A stretch of 64,000 nt of DNA, from assembly GCA_965197495.1 (NCBI GenBank), contig OZ240210.1, positions 2,790,001-2,854,000 on the forward strand. Reading direction: 5' to 3'. Made by a program: the position numbers and the translations under genes. The stretch is from SMYC01 sp965197495. Lineage in GTDB: Bacteria > Acidobacteriota > Vicinamibacteria > Marinacidobacterales > SMYC01. This document shows positions 63,814 to 64,000 of the stretch, piece after piece; position 1 is the stretch's first letter, and each line of letters starts with the position of its first letter. The notes under the pieces are model-generated. The model did not search any database. It saw nothing but the letters and a program-made list of their open reading frames with translations, and had not been told where the DNA came from.

Positions 63814-64000
63814 GCGTCCTGTGTCAAAACTCGGCCCTCTTGAAATAGACCACAAATCAGCAGCTTAGACGCCCTTGGAATCCGCCGACCCTTGGGCTGC
63901 GGGGCGAGCTGCGGGCAGCGGACTGCGCACCCGGAAGCCCCTCATTAGACTGGACTTTATCGAGCACAAGAGCGAACGTTCGGTGATGCCGCAGAATACA
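63814..64000 (+). repeat. Repeat A tip plus left edge of recombinase cassette 4 (runs off window)
   Basis: Tip (CGTCCTGTGTC variant), GACGCCCTTGGAATCC from about 63867, uninterrupted CATTAGACTGGAC site, and the first five codons of a DUF2924 gene (ATG at 63986, MPQNT). Confidence 0.85.

Noticed and set aside
1..64000. tRNA, rRNA or replication origin
   Set aside because: I found no cloverleaf-like tRNA, rRNA core sequence or DnaA-box cluster by eye; a tRNA scan would be decisive.

Overview
The window looks like an accessory, transposon-saturated stretch of a high-GC (roughly 58-60 percent) bacterial chromosome. The few intact housekeeping-type genes (lipoprotein-type acetamidase/formamidase, M28 peptidase with PA domain, sortilin-like BNR-repeat protein, M23 peptidase, outer-membrane beta-barrel, selenocysteine ArsC-like protein) are a combination I associate with Acidobacteriota. 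That assignment is an inference from gene content only. The IS load, many broken genes and lack of any visible tRNA, rRNA or CRISPR would fit a host-associated or otherwise relaxed-selection genome.

Layout. 0-20 kb: a partial IS200/IS605 element, a truncated M28 peptidase, an intact acetamidase, an ISKra4 transposase split by an IS256-family element with an 8-bp target duplication, remnants of a phosphodiesterase and a glycosyltransferase, many IS fragments, one intact membrane glycosyltransferase-like gene (13-15 kb), and an IS1634 element sitting inside a DUF2924 plus serine-recombinase cassette. 20-27 kb: a phage-flavoured block (DUF5681 remnant, ParB-domain DNA methyltransferase, zinc-finger protein), an ArsC-like selenoprotein with in-frame UGA, an SRAP (YedK/HMCES) protein, an IS200 copy and a PLD-like protein. 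28-40 kb: a defence-type block with an AAA ATPase fragment, a second recombinase cassette, an intact two-gene PLD-helicase plus ISP-type methyltransferase system, and a truncated STAND-like protein. 40-50 kb: a frameshifted sortilin-like protein, a secreted HNH nuclease with two Excalibur domains, IS remnants, an M23 peptidase, and a third recombinase cassette cut by an IS6-family element. 50-64 kb: a polytopic membrane protein, a broken N-6 DNA methylase, a broken integrase-type transposase, an outer-membrane protein, an IS21 istB fragment, a Shedu (DUF4263) gene split by IS200, a truncated IS256 and the start of a fourth recombinase cassette.

The unifying theme is short mobile DNA. At least six families of small repeats or MITEs (134, 189, 166-167, 125 and 120-121 bp, plus a 270-330 bp family) recur, often with exact terminal inverted repeats. 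One insertion tip beginning CGTCCTGTGCC is joined to unrelated sequence more than 20 times. For three insertions (IS256 into ISKra4, IS1634 into the cassette, the 189-bp MITE into an IS3 remnant) the duplicated target can be read directly. For the IS200 in Shedu the uninterrupted gene can be rebuilt in frame. The surviving genes therefore stand as islands in a mosaic of IS debris; the best candidates for intact, interesting biology are the PLD-helicase/ISP methyltransferase pair and the selenoprotein.
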